Positions 10,501-20,232 of a DNA stretch of 64,000 nucleotides are shown in pieces; within the stretch, counting starts at the first letter, position 1, and the number at the start of each line of letters is the position of its first letter. The stretch comes from Phycisphaeraceae bacterium. Lineage in GTDB: Bacteria > Planctomycetota > Phycisphaerae > Phycisphaerales > UBA1924. The notes under the pieces are model-generated. The model made no database searches. It saw only the letters and a list, made by a program, of their open reading frames with translations, and was not told the origin of the DNA. The stretch is taken from NCBI GenBank assembly GCA_019636565.1, contig JAHBXG010000015.1:1-64000 (forward strand), written 5' to 3'. A program made the translations under genes and the position numbers.

Positions 10501-13500
10501 CGTCGTATTCATACGAAATGAAGCCGATTCGATTGACCGGCTTGAATCCGGCGCCGAGCGTCGGGAATGGGTTCAAAAAGGCCGGATATCCCCTCAACGC
10601 TGCGGCAATCGGATAGATGTTCTTCGCGCAGTTTCCTCCAGTGGGGTAATCCGCGGGCGCCGCCGCGTCCTTTGGATAGTGCCAGACTTCTACTTCCCGC
10701 AGCCGCCGGTGGTCGTCGTAGAAATATCGCATCGCCAGCCGCCTCCGATCCACGCGTTCTGCGATCTGGCCGTCGGCGTAATAGCGATAAGCAAATTCGG
10801 GACGGTCGTATCTGAATTGATTGAGACCGGCTATCACATCCGGGAAAAGCCCGCTTGGCCCCGGAGTCGGGTCCTGACCCATGCTCGTGTCGGTCATCGA
10901 GCCGTTGTTAATCGTGGTCCCGGGGTTTGTCGAAAGCATCGCGCCGACAAGCGCGTTGCTTCGCGAAATCCATTCAATGCTCGGCAGCCCGTCCGACTCA
11001 TGGGGCGCTTCGGCAACAATCTCCGCGCCGTAGATCGCACCCTGCGTCTGCCATGTGGTGTTCTCGCCGCCGGAAGAATCATCCTGTGTCGGCGAACAGA
11101 TGCTCACCGCGCGGCCGAGCCAGTATCCGTACTTGGTCCGGCGCTTGATTCCGGTCGCGTCATCGGTCTGCACAAAGAGCCGCCCCTTCGCGTCATACTC
11201 CATCTGCGCAAAGACGTACTCGACCCCCTGCTCCGTCGAGGCAAAGTTCCGCTGCGTTGCCGTCCCAACCTTGTTTCCCTGGCGGTCGTAGCAGTGGACC
11301 GTGAGCGATACAAACGGATCAACACCACTCCGATGGACGAGCCACGCCGGCGCGCCGTCCACGCCGGGAACTTCCAGTTCCGGACGCTCGGTCGGGCTTT
11401 GAAGTCGCGCCCCAAGTCGCGCTTCAAGTGTCGGGGCGTTCGAGGGTGTCGCAAAAGTGCCGCTCGATCCTGCCGTGGTGCTTCCCGTTCCGTAATCCGC
11501 CGTCGCGATCAATCTCTTCGACGGGTCGTACCAGTTTTCTGCGAGATGGCACACGGCGTTGTCGGTGCTGAGTGCCGCGTCGCCCGTCGGACTCGGCGAC
11601 GAGCTGCCGCCCGAAGGCATGATCCGTTCCCAACGCGCCGTCAGGATCGTGTTTCCGTCGGCGTCGTATCCATATTCTGTCCGCGAAAGCTCAAACTCAT
11701 AGTCCGGTACTCCCCCGGCCATTCGCGGCAGAATCGATCGCTCCGAGACCGGCCGGCCCGCGTTGTCGAGCGTCGTGATCTGAATGGGCGAAGACGGTCG
11801 TGCCGCAAACACTTCTTGGCCGCCCGGGCCATATCCAAAGCGCTCCACGACGTAATCGCTCGCGCCCGAATAGCCCGCGCCCGGCGCAATCGACTGCGCC
11901 CGATAGGTGCGGCGTTCTTTCACCGTGCCGCCGCTGTAGAAAGTCGTGCGAACCAGAGATGTCGCCTTTGCGCCGAGAATGTCGGCGATGAGCGCATTGA
12001 TCGCACCCTCCGAAGCAAGCCGCGGCGCATCGGGCGCGAACAGGCACGGATCAATTGCGCTAGTGATTTCCACGAGCGATGAATCACCAAACGACGCCTC
12101 GATGATCGGCCGGTCCGCATGATCAAGATACGTCAGCCGCGTGCTCAGGCGTGGACGTGACGGGCCCGGCTCGGATCCGGGATCGGGCATCTGGCTCGAG
12201 CGATACTGCCAGTCCTGTCCCATCGGCCCGAATACATCCACTCGCACCGGTCGCATCCGCCAGTCATACTTCGTTTCGGTCAGTTCTCCTTCGGGATCGT
12301 CTTCGGGCGCGGGCCCGAACGGAGCGAGATTGGCGGCATCCCAGCCGCGCGAGGGCGTGTTGAGGTAACTCCACTTCCGCGCCGGAAGCGTCGCGTTCGT
12401 GTAATCCCGCCCGAATTCGACTCGCTCGCGAAGAATCATGTCCGATCCACCGCGCGTCGGCGCGTGCCAGACATTGTCATCCCAGGTAAACGCATTCGTC
12501 CCGGTATACGTTCGCACGAGATAGCCGCGGGCGTCGCGGATGCTCATCTTCGACGTTCCGTCCATCTCCTTCACTCGAATCCGATCGCCAACATCCGTTA
12601 CCTCGGCGATCGCGGCGGTATCTCCATTCCAGTCGAGATCGGTGTTCTTGGCCGCCGTGATGCGTCCCGCGAAGTCGTATGTGAGTACGGTCGGAGGCTG
12701 AGGCGTAAAATTCTCATACGCTTCAGAAGAATCGAGATCGATTTCGTTATCGATCCACGCGAGACGCGTGCGGAGCAGAAAACTCTGGGGCTTGTAGATC
12801 GAATTTCCGAAGGGGATGGCGCCAGTGCCCGACGGCGTCCGGAAAGACACCATCTCCTGATACTCAAGATCAAATTCCCCGTAGTCCTCAATCGCGCACA
12901 GCGTCTTGGTCTTGTAAGTCGAGCCAGAATCTCCCACGAGTTCCAGGTCGTTGAGCCGGAAAATCCTGGTGATCGGCTTACCGTTATTAAGGTTTTCGGT
13001 ATCGGGAATCACGAACTTGCGGCGCGCAAAGACCCGCCCGTTTGGGAAGTGCGTTTCGCGGACAACATCCTCTTCATAGATGTAAGAAGTACAAAGTTTC
13101 TGGGCCGGGGTTCCTCCCCCTGCTCGATTGAGTCCGGCAGGAAGAAGTTCTACATCTTCCGCCGGGATTGTTTCGCCCGGTCCAAGAGATTCGGCCTTGT
13201 CGACGTCCGACCAAATCCTGCTGGGCCGCCCAAGCGGGTCGTACGTGAAATAGGTGAGCATCACCCGGACGTTCGGGTCCGATGGCGAATACTCCAACGA
13301 ATCCGGGCTTGGCAGCGTTGCCGAAACCGACCAAACCGTCAGACCAAGTGGCCCGGCAATGTCGAACGAAACGTCGTAATACTTCGTCGCCGGATCATCG
13401 GGCCGCAGCACATGCGGCGGCGACACGGCTTTCGTGCTGATCTTCGTGTAATAGCCGGATTCCAAATCCTTTTCCTTTGTCGTAACGATCCGACTCAGGA

Positions 13501-16500
13501 TTGCGCCTTCTTCCGACGCCACGCCGGGTGGACTTGTGACGGGGACCGTCAGTTGGCTTATTCCCGTCACAAGCGTCGGATCCGCCGGGTCATAGAACGT
13601 CCGGCTGCGGTAATAGACCGTCGACTCTTCGCTGGTGCCGGGTTGAAGATCACCGTTGCGGATTCCCGTCGCAATGACTTTGATCCGTTCACCCCACGCA
13701 AATCCCGCTGCATCGGGCGAGATTGCAACAACGGGATCATCGACAACGTCTCCGTACGTCAGGACATGAATCAATCCCTTGCTTGTTGGGACCACCGAAG
13801 GTCCGGTACCTTGTGCTTCGATGGCCGCTGCGGCATACCCAGCGGTCTTTTTCGCGACCAGGAATCGCTCTTTCTTGAAAGTCGCACTCGCCGCCGCAAT
13901 CACTTCCGAAGACTTGCCAACATCGTGGAGAATCTCTTCCCCGGTCTTGTACACCCACGTCTCGGTGAGGCCCATATCGCCCGATTCGGTAAACCGATCG
14001 CCGCGCAGGTAGTAGTTCTTCTGCCACAACACGTTCCCTTGCGGGTTGATGCCGATGATTTGCCGACGAGTCGAGTTCCGGAAGAACGAAGAGAATGTCC
14101 CGGCGCCGCCCGTGATCGGCGTGTGTGTGCTGTCACGCAGGTCAGAATACGTTGGAAACTCATCAATGATTGCGACCCAGCGCGCGTCGGTATACGGCGT
14201 GGGCGCGGCAGACTGGTCTCCGTCCATCGAGCCCGCGTCGCCATCGCTCCAGGAAAGCGGAAATGGTGGATACCCATACCGGTTTCCGAGCGCGTAATTC
14301 TGCCAGTAGTACGGAGTATGAAACGCCGAGCGCATCGGCATGGAGTAAACCCCGCTCGGCCAATCCGTATGAATCGCGAGTGACTCCGTTCCCGGGATCG
14401 CGGCAAATCGCGTGATCCTGAAATACCGGCGCTGCCCGCCCTCATCCGTAAAGGTCAGCGCGCCCACCGTGCCGCGGCAAGAATCCGTGCACCACTCCTG
14501 GGCGGGCAGGATCGAAGAATCCGGTCCTGTCAGGAGACGGCTGGTTTCAATTTGCCCGAACTGGCCATTCGGCGCGCCGGAAGTTTCTGATCCTTGCGCG
14601 GCGTTCTGAAACCAGATCCCCGCGGCCTCTCGAATCTTCGACAGTGTCTCCGTGCTCGCGAACGCGGCGGATTGCCACGCGCGGTTCTCCCATCCCAGTC
14701 GAGTGAACGAACGCAGCTCGGCGTCGTGGTTATCGTCCTTTACAAATGACTGCGCGATCGAATCCGCCTTCATCGCAGCCACCGCCCTGTGCACACCGTC
14801 ATCATCAAAGACCGCAGCAAGCCACGGGCTGAATCGAGTCATCGATCCGGGCTGGTAGAAAAAGACCTTGTTTCGTTCCGTTACCTCGGAGGTTGCCACC
14901 GGCTCCGTTGTTCGCCTTTCCACGCGCGACCGAGTAAGTTGCGCCGGCGCATCCACCTTCGAGGTCGTCGGACCGGTTTCCGCGTGATTGTTGCCGATCT
15001 GGTAGTAGTATCTGCAGCGATATTTCCAGTTCTGGAGCGCCGACCGATCGGAAGCGGATGGCAGAGACTCTGCTCCGGGCCAATAGATTGTGTCCGGCAG
15101 CCCGTCCGCCTCATACTTGTCGATCATGTCTCCATTTTGGTTGAGATACACATCGGCTTCGTCCAGCGGCAGTTGCACCGACGCGAATTCGGGCGAGCGA
15201 ACAAGTGTCACACTTTTCGTGTCCACATCGCCGGCGTAGACATAGATCGTGTCCACGACCGAGTCGCCCCAGCAGCGCTTCTGCGTCGGAGTCAATTCAT
15301 CCCATGAGGAGAAGCCCGGAACTCTCCATGCCGCACTGTCCGTCGGAATGAGCCGATAGGTGTAGAGCAGAGTCCACTGCGTATTGCCATCCGCTGTCTT
15401 TAGTTTGATCTCGCGAATCTGCCCTTTTTGATTGGTGTTCTGGACAACATTCGTGTTTTCCGAGACGTCCGGGTATTCGACCAGTGGCGTGTATGAAATC
15501 TCGGCGCGGTTTCCAAATTTGTCGCGAATGGCCGTCGCCAGTGCGTAATAGGGCATGCCCAGGCCCCGACCGTTTTCTAACGGCCCCGGCTGATACCACG
15601 AATGTGGCCACGACGAACTGTCGATCGGCTCCGACTCCCACGGCGAGTGAAACGCCAAGTCTGCCTGAAGCTGGCCGGTTCCCACGATGTCTTTTCCAAG
15701 CGGATGCAACGGTCGCTCGTGCATGCTCGTCTGAACAATGGACATGGGGCTTGTCGACCAGTCAAACTTGTAATTCCACTTTGGAACATCCTGCCAGACC
15801 GGCGTAAATTCGTACACGATTTCGCCGTCGTACAGCGAAACCTCGAACTTGTCGGGAAACTTCATCCATTGCCCTGCGTTCGGAACACTCACGTCCGGAG
15901 ACTCGCTCGCGATCGCACGTGTTCGCCGCGCCGGTCCTCCCGCTTCGTTGGAGTGTTTCCGACCCTCCGGCGTCATCCGGCTCGCCGTCAGTTTGGCGCG
16001 AAAGCGCGGCGAGCATTCGTAGAAGCCGTGTTTGTCATCCACCCCACCGTCAGTCGGTACCCAGTCGAATGAGATCGAATGGAAAGCGTCTCTCCAAAAT
16101 CGACATCGGGGCTCCCCGCCCGCAACCACGTCATCTGCGAGCGTCGAATCAAGAAGCAGAATCGGATTCTCGCTCATCATCCAGCCCGAACCCGTCCAGT
16201 CCCACCAGCGTGCCCGATAGTGCGTGCCTCTGAATTCACCCGCATTTCCCGGACGAAGCACGAGCTCCCGGTCCGCGGAACGGCTGCGGATGAGCCGAAA
16301 TTGGCTCCCTCCTAACGGGAGCGCGAGGTCTTCGTATTGAACAAGCGGCACCCCTGTAATCAGGTCGACATGCTGTTCAAGCGTTGGTCGAGTCAAGCCG
16401 TTCCACGATGTAGACTCATTGGCCAGAAGCCTCGGCAGGAGCGCCAAAGTGTCTTGCGCGAGGGTTGCGCCCGGCGGCAGAAAGTCCCCGGGTGGCGTCG

Positions 16501-16900
16501 ATTCCAATAGCCCCAAATTGAACGGAAAACAGTCTTGCTTGAGCTCGTCCGGGAGCCCCGCTCGAGCGGACGCGTTGGAAAATATGTCGTACTGAGCCTG
16601 GAATGAATCATTCTCTCCCGTATATTGCGCCCAGCCGCGACTCCAGTCGCCATAGCCGTGCTCCGCCGTGTTGGCGATTCCCACTTCACGCCCAGTCTCA
16701 CTCGCAGACCAGCCGTTCCCCGGGATTGCGACCCACCGACTCGGAGGGGTTGCCAAACCTGCGTTGCCACAACAAAGGGCAGCGACTCCGAGCACGCTCG
16801 CTCGTCTTGTGCGATCGGTGGCCGGCGCACACACCCGCGCCAGCACAGCACACACAAAACCGCACGAATACTTCAGCGACGCCAATACACCCTGTGCCAT
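7532..16900 (-). CDS. Giant Rhs/YD-repeat polymorphic toxin with nuclease-like C-terminus
   Basis: A 3122-residue Rhs-family protein. The N-terminus has two hydrophobic segments (SLKYSCGFVCAVLA and ASVLGVAALCCGNAGLA), suggesting export. The entry to the Rhs cage is ITGVPLVQYEDLALPLGG. Many YD repeats follow (for example EYDGRGN, YDALGNRL, YDGVGRLAR). The core ends around LRGNPITHRDNFG, after which a unique 216-residue tail begins. Its last 115 residues contain LPDVAAFDP ... TFVEVMSK, with Asp about 3050, Glu about 3065 and Lys about 3069, similar to a PD-(D/E)XK nuclease core although the Glu-Lys spacing is longer than usual. Start 16900 has GGGAG six bases upstream; an in-frame start at 17110 lacks one. 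The immunity candidate follows directly. Confidence 0.85.
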   Translation of the reverse strand: MAQGVLASLKYSCGFVCAVLARVCAPATDRTRRASVLGVAALCCGNAGLATPPSRWVAIPGNGWSASETGREVGIANTAEHGYGDWSRGWAQYTGENDSFQAQYDIFSNASARAGLPDELKQDCFPFNLGLLESTPPGDFLPPGATLAQDTLALLPRLLANESTSWNGLTRPTLEQHVDLITGVPLVQYEDLALPLGGSQFRLIRSRSADRELVLRPGNAGEFRGTHYRARWWDWTGSGWMMSENPILLLDSTLADDVVAGGEPRCRFWRDAFHSISFDWVPTDGGVDDKHGFYECSPRFRAKLTASRMTPEGRKHSNEAGGPARRTRAIASESPDVSVPNAGQWMKFPDKFEVSLYDGEIVYEFTPVWQDVPKWNYKFDWSTSPMSIVQTSMHERPLHPLGKDIVGTGQLQADLAFHSPWESEPIDSSSWPHSWYQPGPLENGRGLGMPYYALATAIRDKFGNRAEISYTPLVEYPDVSENTNVVQNTNQKGQIREIKLKTADGNTQWTLLYTYRLIPTDSAAWRVPGFSSWDELTPTQKRCWGDSVVDTIYVYAGDVDTKSVTLVRSPEFASVQLPLDEADVYLNQNGDMIDKYEADGLPDTIYWPGAESLPSASDRSALQNWKYRCRYYYQIGNNHAETGPTTSKVDAPAQLTRSRVERRTTEPVATSEVTERNKVFFYQPGSMTRFSPWLAAVFDDDGVHRAVAAMKADSIAQSFVKDDNHDAELRSFTRLGWENRAWQSAAFASTETLSKIREAAGIWFQNAAQGSETSGAPNGQFGQIETSRLLTGPDSSILPAQEWCTDSCRGTVGALTFTDEGGQRRYFRITRFAAIPGTESLAIHTDWPSGVYSMPMRSAFHTPYYWQNYALGNRYGYPPFPLSWSDGDAGSMDGDQSAAPTPYTDARWVAIIDEFPTYSDLRDSTHTPITGGAGTFSSFFRNSTRRQIIGINPQGNVLWQKNYYLRGDRFTESGDMGLTETWVYKTGEEILHDVGKSSEVIAAASATFKKERFLVAKKTAGYAAAAIEAQGTGPSVVPTSKGLIHVLTYGDVVDDPVVAISPDAAGFAWGERIKVIATGIRNGDLQPGTSEESTVYYRSRTFYDPADPTLVTGISQLTVPVTSPPGVASEEGAILSRIVTTKEKDLESGYYTKISTKAVSPPHVLRPDDPATKYYDVSFDIAGPLGLTVWSVSATLPSPDSLEYSPSDPNVRVMLTYFTYDPLGRPSRIWSDVDKAESLGPGETIPAEDVELLPAGLNRAGGGTPAQKLCTSYIYEEDVVRETHFPNGRVFARRKFVIPDTENLNNGKPITRIFRLNDLELVGDSGSTYKTKTLCAIEDYGEFDLEYQEMVSFRTPSGTGAIPFGNSIYKPQSFLLRTRLAWIDNEIDLDSSEAYENFTPQPPTVLTYDFAGRITAAKNTDLDWNGDTAAIAEVTDVGDRIRVKEMDGTSKMSIRDARGYLVRTYTGTNAFTWDDNVWHAPTRGGSDMILRERVEFGRDYTNATLPARKWSYLNTPSRGWDAANLAPFGPAPEDDPEGELTETKYDWRMRPVRVDVFGPMGQDWQYRSSQMPDPGSEPGPSRPRLSTRLTYLDHADRPIIEASFGDSSLVEITSAIDPCLFAPDAPRLASEGAINALIADILGAKATSLVRTTFYSGGTVKERRTYRAQSIAPGAGYSGASDYVVERFGYGPGGQEVFAARPSSPIQITTLDNAGRPVSERSILPRMAGGVPDYEFELSRTEYGYDADGNTILTARWERIMPSGGSSSPSPTGDAALSTDNAVCHLAENWYDPSKRLIATADYGTGSTTAGSSGTFATPSNAPTLEARLGARLQSPTERPELEVPGVDGAPAWLVHRSGVDPFVSLTVHCYDRQGNKVGTATQRNFASTEQGVEYVFAQMEYDAKGRLFVQTDDATGIKRRTKYGYWLGRAVSICSPTQDDSSGGENTTWQTQGAIYGAEIVAEAPHESDGLPSIEWISRSNALVGAMLSTNPGTTINNGSMTDTSMGQDPTPGPSGLFPDVIAGLNQFRYDRPEFAYRYYADGQIAERVDRRRLAMRYFYDDHRRLREVEVWHYPKDAAAPADYPTGGNCAKNIYPIAAALRGYPAFLNPFPTLGAGFKPVNRIGFISYEYDGRGNTVRITARESRDASEIITDTKYVYDERGNLTGEYQAHGTAWNEEGVPFIQYSRSYSSANATTAGAERLVSMTYPAFESGVNTVGGSRTINFGYGAAGSADALTGRIASISMGTMNIAGFGYTGTGRRTSMALGGTASSPGLWTNFGGSSPPANALPGLDSFGRVRDLHYATASTSAPTLWRGEYEYDALGNRLFEKLTQRPSAAANWGGGTTGVTQAAQSGANTRSRRFGYDRLERLTASLSGTLDSAGEIAPGSGAYPTIRSERWALDKLGNWAGSGTIPAPLIDPCSWDEQPVIPPIGVPGGPGSPPIPPPPESNGGPVGSVAYFFQAGHSVVLDEDSETASRLVWDAHIVGSGVEHPAEALQTLSSVLPNAIHQVHSLGGGAFAQQVHRTDYCGNLVLDEKYYYQYDAWNRLVSVHEKGTLTYYSFDEWGVPRRLEGQDATPQAVYPTTCQWPALGKLVKHFTYDGVGRLARTSTPLEAPEGWTFQDGSGNAVTAFTRSERFIYDGVRRIQEIVTDPVMTDGEGNRVATMSAESEQRGGGGSGQGGELPAMNVFLRAQYVWGPGDNGVDELLCQIEPYSAAETHAPNGPQGKPWFILTDAQGDVVSIASVGMGLGGGSPIASVASQWTYSPYGEVLTYDQIAAHPEVVFGHKSLAIDRLDAPALTWENESEPGAGDGALFETRRLEPGARLLAYARNRTLDIQRGRWLQTDPNASGLSLLGDPAMHGRCIARDMTLALETRLTDGIHLANALRGNPITHRDNFGLFGLIDSLITGGGMAMDAADAMQDAMNGVTLRLRFGAFMDQVVAQSLAEVDWATNWEYADEWNPRGGSTGGSTSFSVGESDSPAFFASANVGPGNAGPRDYAGRQHGKAWHDMWCKAYTDFYSSKYGSSNVKFNRVLSGAGPRVLPDVAAFDPKTKTYTFVEVMSKGGGSDYVTSRKAQLAAKTGVAVGEVSLIVHTPTTVNKSMSAIGGGAPRLRRLR

Positions 16901-17525
16901 AGCCAACTCCCGCGCACTTGCCACCGCAAGCGCGTGTGTTACTCCGCTTGACGCCAATCGACCGCAGCCTTTTTCCCGAACCCCCTCTCTCGATGCGCGT
17001 GGTATACAGCCAGCCACAATCGCCGTCAAGCGTGCTTCCAAGTTTTCCACATTCTCTGCACGCCATCGTGCATGTTGAACAGCACGCCGATATGTGCGCC
17101 GACGCGACATTCTCGTTCATGCATGATCGCGAAAATCCTTTGACGATCTCTCGCCAATCACTGGACTTTCAACGCGTTGCGCACTTTGGTGATTCCGCCA
17201 TCCACACCGCGCACTTCACTTTCCCTGTACCATGAACATCAGAATTCCACAAAGTTGTGGATTTTGGAATCGTGCAAAATTTGTGATTCTTCAATCTCGG
17301 CGTGCGCTGTCTTTGCCTTCGCAGTCAAATCTGTCGCCGGGCTTTCTCGCTTGTGCTCGCTCGTCCCGCCGACCAGCTCCACTCGGAGCGCCGGCCTCGC
17401 TCTGGCTCGCACCGCCCGCCATTCATCGCCCCGCCTGCTATTCTGCCTCCCCCACCACTCTCGCCCGGGGCACGCGGCAGTTTCCCTTTGCCCCTCTGCC
17501 TCTCCACCCCCCTGCCCCTTCCCTC
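16901..17525. other. Divergent intergenic region
   Basis: A 625-base gap between the Rhs gene (minus) and the ABC ATPase gene (plus), so it should hold promoters for both; none could be assigned with confidence. It contains one copy of the CCACAAAGTTGTGG element at 17245-17266. Confidence 0.5.
17245..17266 (+). repeat. CCACAA-AG-TTGTGG palindromic element, copy 1
   Basis: A 14-base interrupted palindrome CCACAA-AG-TTGTGG followed by ATTTTG. The same string with the same right flank recurs at 20737-20757. It may be a regulator binding site or a dispersed repeat. Confidence 0.55.
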
Positions 17526-18674
17526 ATGCCCACCCCAATCTCCATCCGCAACATCACAAAGGAGTTCCCGGCCATCGGGAGCAGTGGCACCACGAAAGCC
17601 GTCGACGACATCTCCCTTGAGATCGAGACCGGCGAACTCTTCTTTCTCCTGGGGCCCTCCGGCTGCGGCAAGACCACCCTTCTCCGCATGATCGCCGGGT
17701 TCATCGACCCCACCGCCGGCACCATCCTGTTCGGTTCGCGCGATGTCACCCACCTGCCGCCGAACCAGCGCAACACCGGCATGGTCTTTCAGTCCTACGC
17801 CCTCTGGCCCCACATGACGATCGAGGCCAACGTCGCCTTCGGGCTCGATGTGCGAAAAACCCCGGCAAACGAGGCCAAAAAGCGCATCGAGGACGCCCTC
17901 GCCGCCGTGCGTATGGCCCAGTATTCCAAACGCAAGCCCAACCAATTGAGCGGCGGCCAGCAACAGCGCATCGCCCTCGCCCGCGCCTTGGTCATTCGCC
18001 CCGACGTCCTTCTATTAGATGAGCCCCTCAGCAACCTCGACGCGAAACTCCGCCTCGAACTCCGCTCCGAGATCCGGCGCATCTGCAAAGAGAGCGGCAT
18101 CACCACCGTTTACGTCACCCACGACCAAAAAGAAGCCCTGAGCATGGCCGACCGAGTCGCGATCCTGCGCTCCGGCCGCGTCGAACAACTCGGGACGCCG
18201 GCGGACCTCTACAAGCGCCCCCACTCTCGATTTGTCGCCGAATTCCTGGGCGAAACCAACATCCTCGAAGGCACCGTGATTTCCGTTTCTGAACCCCCCT
18301 CCCTCGGTGGGGGAAATGAAGGAGCCGGGGGCCAAGCCTCGACCGCCACGCTCAAAACCTTGGCAGGCGAACTCCAAGGGACGATCCCGCCCGGAACTAC
18401 CCCCCCACCGCCCGGCTCGAAGGCTCTGCTCTCTATCCGACCAGAATCCATACATATATTGGAAGCAAAAGGCGCAAACTACGCTGGACGCCTAACATCG
18501 TCGGTTTACCTCGGCGAAGTGGAGCAGGGCCAGGTGCAGGTCGGCGCCGCAAGCCTCAAGTTCCTCCAGCTTTCGTCTCTCTCGCAGCCACTGCGACCGA
18601 GCGAGGCCGAAGTGCCGGTGTCTATCGCCGACGCAATCGTGCTGCCCATCACCGACGCTTCGTCGGGAACTTGA
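17526..18674 (+). CDS. ABC transporter ATP-binding protein, spermidine/iron/sugar-type
   Basis: A 382-residue nucleotide-binding subunit of an ABC importer. Walker A is GPSGCGKTT, the Q-loop lies in MVFQSYALWP, the signature is LSGGQQQR, Walker B is VLLLDEPLSNLDA and the H-loop is VTHDQKEA. The C-terminal third is a TOBE-like domain (SIRPESIHIL), as in PotA, FbpC and UgpC proteins, so substrate cannot be told. Residues around 255-300 hold a Gly/Pro-rich low-complexity insert encoded by a GC-rich repeat. No permease or binding-protein gene is adjacent. The ATG at 17526 starts the conserved domain; an in-frame upstream extension is Arg/Pro-rich and unlikely to be translated. Confidence 0.88.
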   Translation: MPTPISIRNITKEFPAIGSSGTTKAVDDISLEIETGELFFLLGPSGCGKTTLLRMIAGFIDPTAGTILFGSRDVTHLPPNQRNTGMVFQSYALWPHMTIEANVAFGLDVRKTPANEAKKRIEDALAAVRMAQYSKRKPNQLSGGQQQRIALARALVIRPDVLLLDEPLSNLDAKLRLELRSEIRRICKESGITTVYVTHDQKEALSMADRVAILRSGRVEQLGTPADLYKRPHSRFVAEFLGETNILEGTVISVSEPPSLGGGNEGAGGQASTATLKTLAGELQGTIPPGTTPPPPGSKALLSIRPESIHILEAKGANYAGRLTSSVYLGEVEQGQVQVGAASLKFLQLSSLSQPLRPSEAEVPVSIADAIVLPITDASSGT

Positions 18675-18678
18675 GCCA

Positions 18679-19140
18679 TCAGGATTTCCGGGTCGAGCGG
18701 AACCGGATATGTCGATTCAGCGCGTGTTCCTCGAGGAACACCCCCACCATCTGGGACAGCGCCTTGGGACGAATGTCCAACCTTTCGGCTTCGCTCCATT
18801 TCACCCATTGGAAATCCAGGTGCTTTTCCTTTGCCTTGATCTTTTGGGGGGCGCGGACTTCGAAGACGAAGGAATACTCGTGCCGCGGCTTGTCGTCCTG
18901 TTTGAAGAAGTGTTCGTGGATGAAGATGAGGCGGCCGGCGGGGACGCGCTTTCCGGTTTCTTCCAGGAACTCGCGCTCCAGGGCTTCTGAAGCGGGCTCG
19001 CCCGGCTCGATGTGGCCGCCGGGGAAATACCAGTAGTCGGACTTCTTGTTTTTACAGAGAAGAATGTGCCCGTCGTGGACGGCGATGCCTCGGGCCAGAA
19101 GTTCGATTTTTTTGGCGGCGGAGCGATTCCACTTGGGCAT
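18679..19140 (-). CDS. NUDIX hydrolase
   Basis: A 153-residue cytoplasmic NUDIX-fold pyrophosphohydrolase. The NUDIX box is complete: GHIEPGE, a seven-residue gap, then REFLEETG, giving GX5EX7REUXEEXG with all metal-binding glutamates. It also has ARGIAVHDGHILLCKNKK and YWYFPGG before the box. The substrate (a nucleoside diphosphate derivative) cannot be deduced. It is tail-to-tail with the ABC ATPase gene, with four bases between stops, and divergent from parB across 69 bases, so it may share a promoter region with parB. Confidence 0.9.
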   Translation of the reverse strand: MPKWNRSAAKKIELLARGIAVHDGHILLCKNKKSDYWYFPGGHIEPGEPASEALEREFLEETGKRVPAGRLIFIHEHFFKQDDKPRHEYSFVFEVRAPQKIKAKEKHLDFQWVKWSEAERLDIRPKALSQMVGVFLEEHALNRHIRFRSTRKS

Positions 19141-19209
19141 GCGATTTCACCTTGGGATGCGGGTTGATACGATGTTGGACGAGCCGGAGCGGTTCGAACG
19201 GAGTCGAGC

Positions 19210-20232
19210 ATGAGCAATCACACGGACGTTTCAAAGGTTCGGAAACTGGGTAGGGGTTTGTCTGCTTTGCTGCAAACGCCTGTGGCGATTGAGGTTGCGC
19301 CGAGGGTGGTGCAGCCGGAGCGGGTTGGTGAATCGGGTGGGGGGAGTGGGGGGGGTGGTACTGCGGCGCCGGTTGTCGGTGCGGTGGAGCCGGCTCGCGC
19401 GGGTGGGGGGGTTGACAGCATCTCGGTGGGAGCAATTCGACCGAGCCGGTTCCAGGCGCGGCGGATGTTTGATGAAGCGCCGCTGAAGACGCTGGCGGAT
19501 TCCATTCGCGCGGCGGGCGTGATGCAGCCGGTCATTGTGCGAAAGGTTGGAGAGAGTGGTGGCGGTGGGGGAGTTGCACAATATGAGTTGATCGCAGGCG
19601 AGCGGCGATGGCGAGCCGCACAGATCGCGGGGCTTGAGCGCGTGCCAGCGCTCGTGCGCGAACTGGGGGATGAAGAGGCCGCGGAGTGGGGGCTTATTGA
19701 GAATGTCCAACGGGAAGATCTGAACGCGATGGACAAGGCGCATGCGCTGCGTGCGATGAGCGAGCGGTTTGGTTTGTCGCACGCAAAGGTTGCGGAGAAG
19801 GTGGGGCTTGAGCGTGCGACGGTTGCCAACCTGGTGCGCCTGACTGAACTTGAAGCGGATGTTGCGGAGTTGATCAGTGCGGGCGCTCTGACTGGCGCAC
19901 ACGGAAAAGCCCTGCTTTCCATGGGCGCCGGAGCGGAGCGCGTGCGCATCGCGCGCGAAGCGGCGCGGGGCGAGTGGCCGGTGCGCAAAGTGGAAGCGGA
20001 GGTGAAGCGGACGCTCGCGGGCGGGGCGGCGCCGGAATCACAAGAGGTGACGCGCGATCTCTCGGTGGATGCGAAGCGCGCGGTGGTGCTGGATCTTGAG
20101 AGGCGACTGAGCCAGCAATTGGGAACGAAGGTTCTCATTCAAACCAGCGGCGGGGGCAAGGGAAAGATTACAATTGATTTCTACGGTCTCGATCACTTTG
20201 ATGGTTTGATGGCCAAGATGGGTGTGAAGTAA
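19210..20232 (+). CDS. parB: Chromosome-partitioning protein ParB
   Basis: A 340-residue ParB/Spo0J-family CTPase and DNA clamp that loads at parS sites and guides origin segregation. The N-terminus has the conserved LGRGLSALL. A Gly/Val-rich linker (about 30-75) leads to the ParB/sulfiredoxin domain with the CTP-binding motifs GERRWRA and ENVQREDLN. A helix-turn-helix follows (GLSHAKVAEKVGLERATVANLVRL in two parts), then a C-terminal dimerisation segment. The parA gene that usually precedes parB is absent; a NUDIX gene lies divergently instead. No canonical parS palindrome was spotted. Family assignment is secure. Confidence 0.95.
   Translation: MSNHTDVSKVRKLGRGLSALLQTPVAIEVAPRVVQPERVGESGGGSGGGGTAAPVVGAVEPARAGGGVDSISVGAIRPSRFQARRMFDEAPLKTLADSIRAAGVMQPVIVRKVGESGGGGGVAQYELIAGERRWRAAQIAGLERVPALVRELGDEEAAEWGLIENVQREDLNAMDKAHALRAMSERFGLSHAKVAEKVGLERATVANLVRLTELEADVAELISAGALTGAHGKALLSMGAGAERVRIAREAARGEWPVRKVEAEVKRTLAGGAAPESQEVTRDLSVDAKRAVVLDLERRLSQQLGTKVLIQTSGGGKGKITIDFYGLDHFDGLMAKMGVK

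Noticed and set aside
10382..14383. Long open frames on the plus strand opposite the Rhs gene (10382-12082 and 12464-14383)
   Set aside because: Arg/Pro-rich translations with no domains, antisense to a clearly coding Rhs frame; a usual artefact of high-GC DNA.
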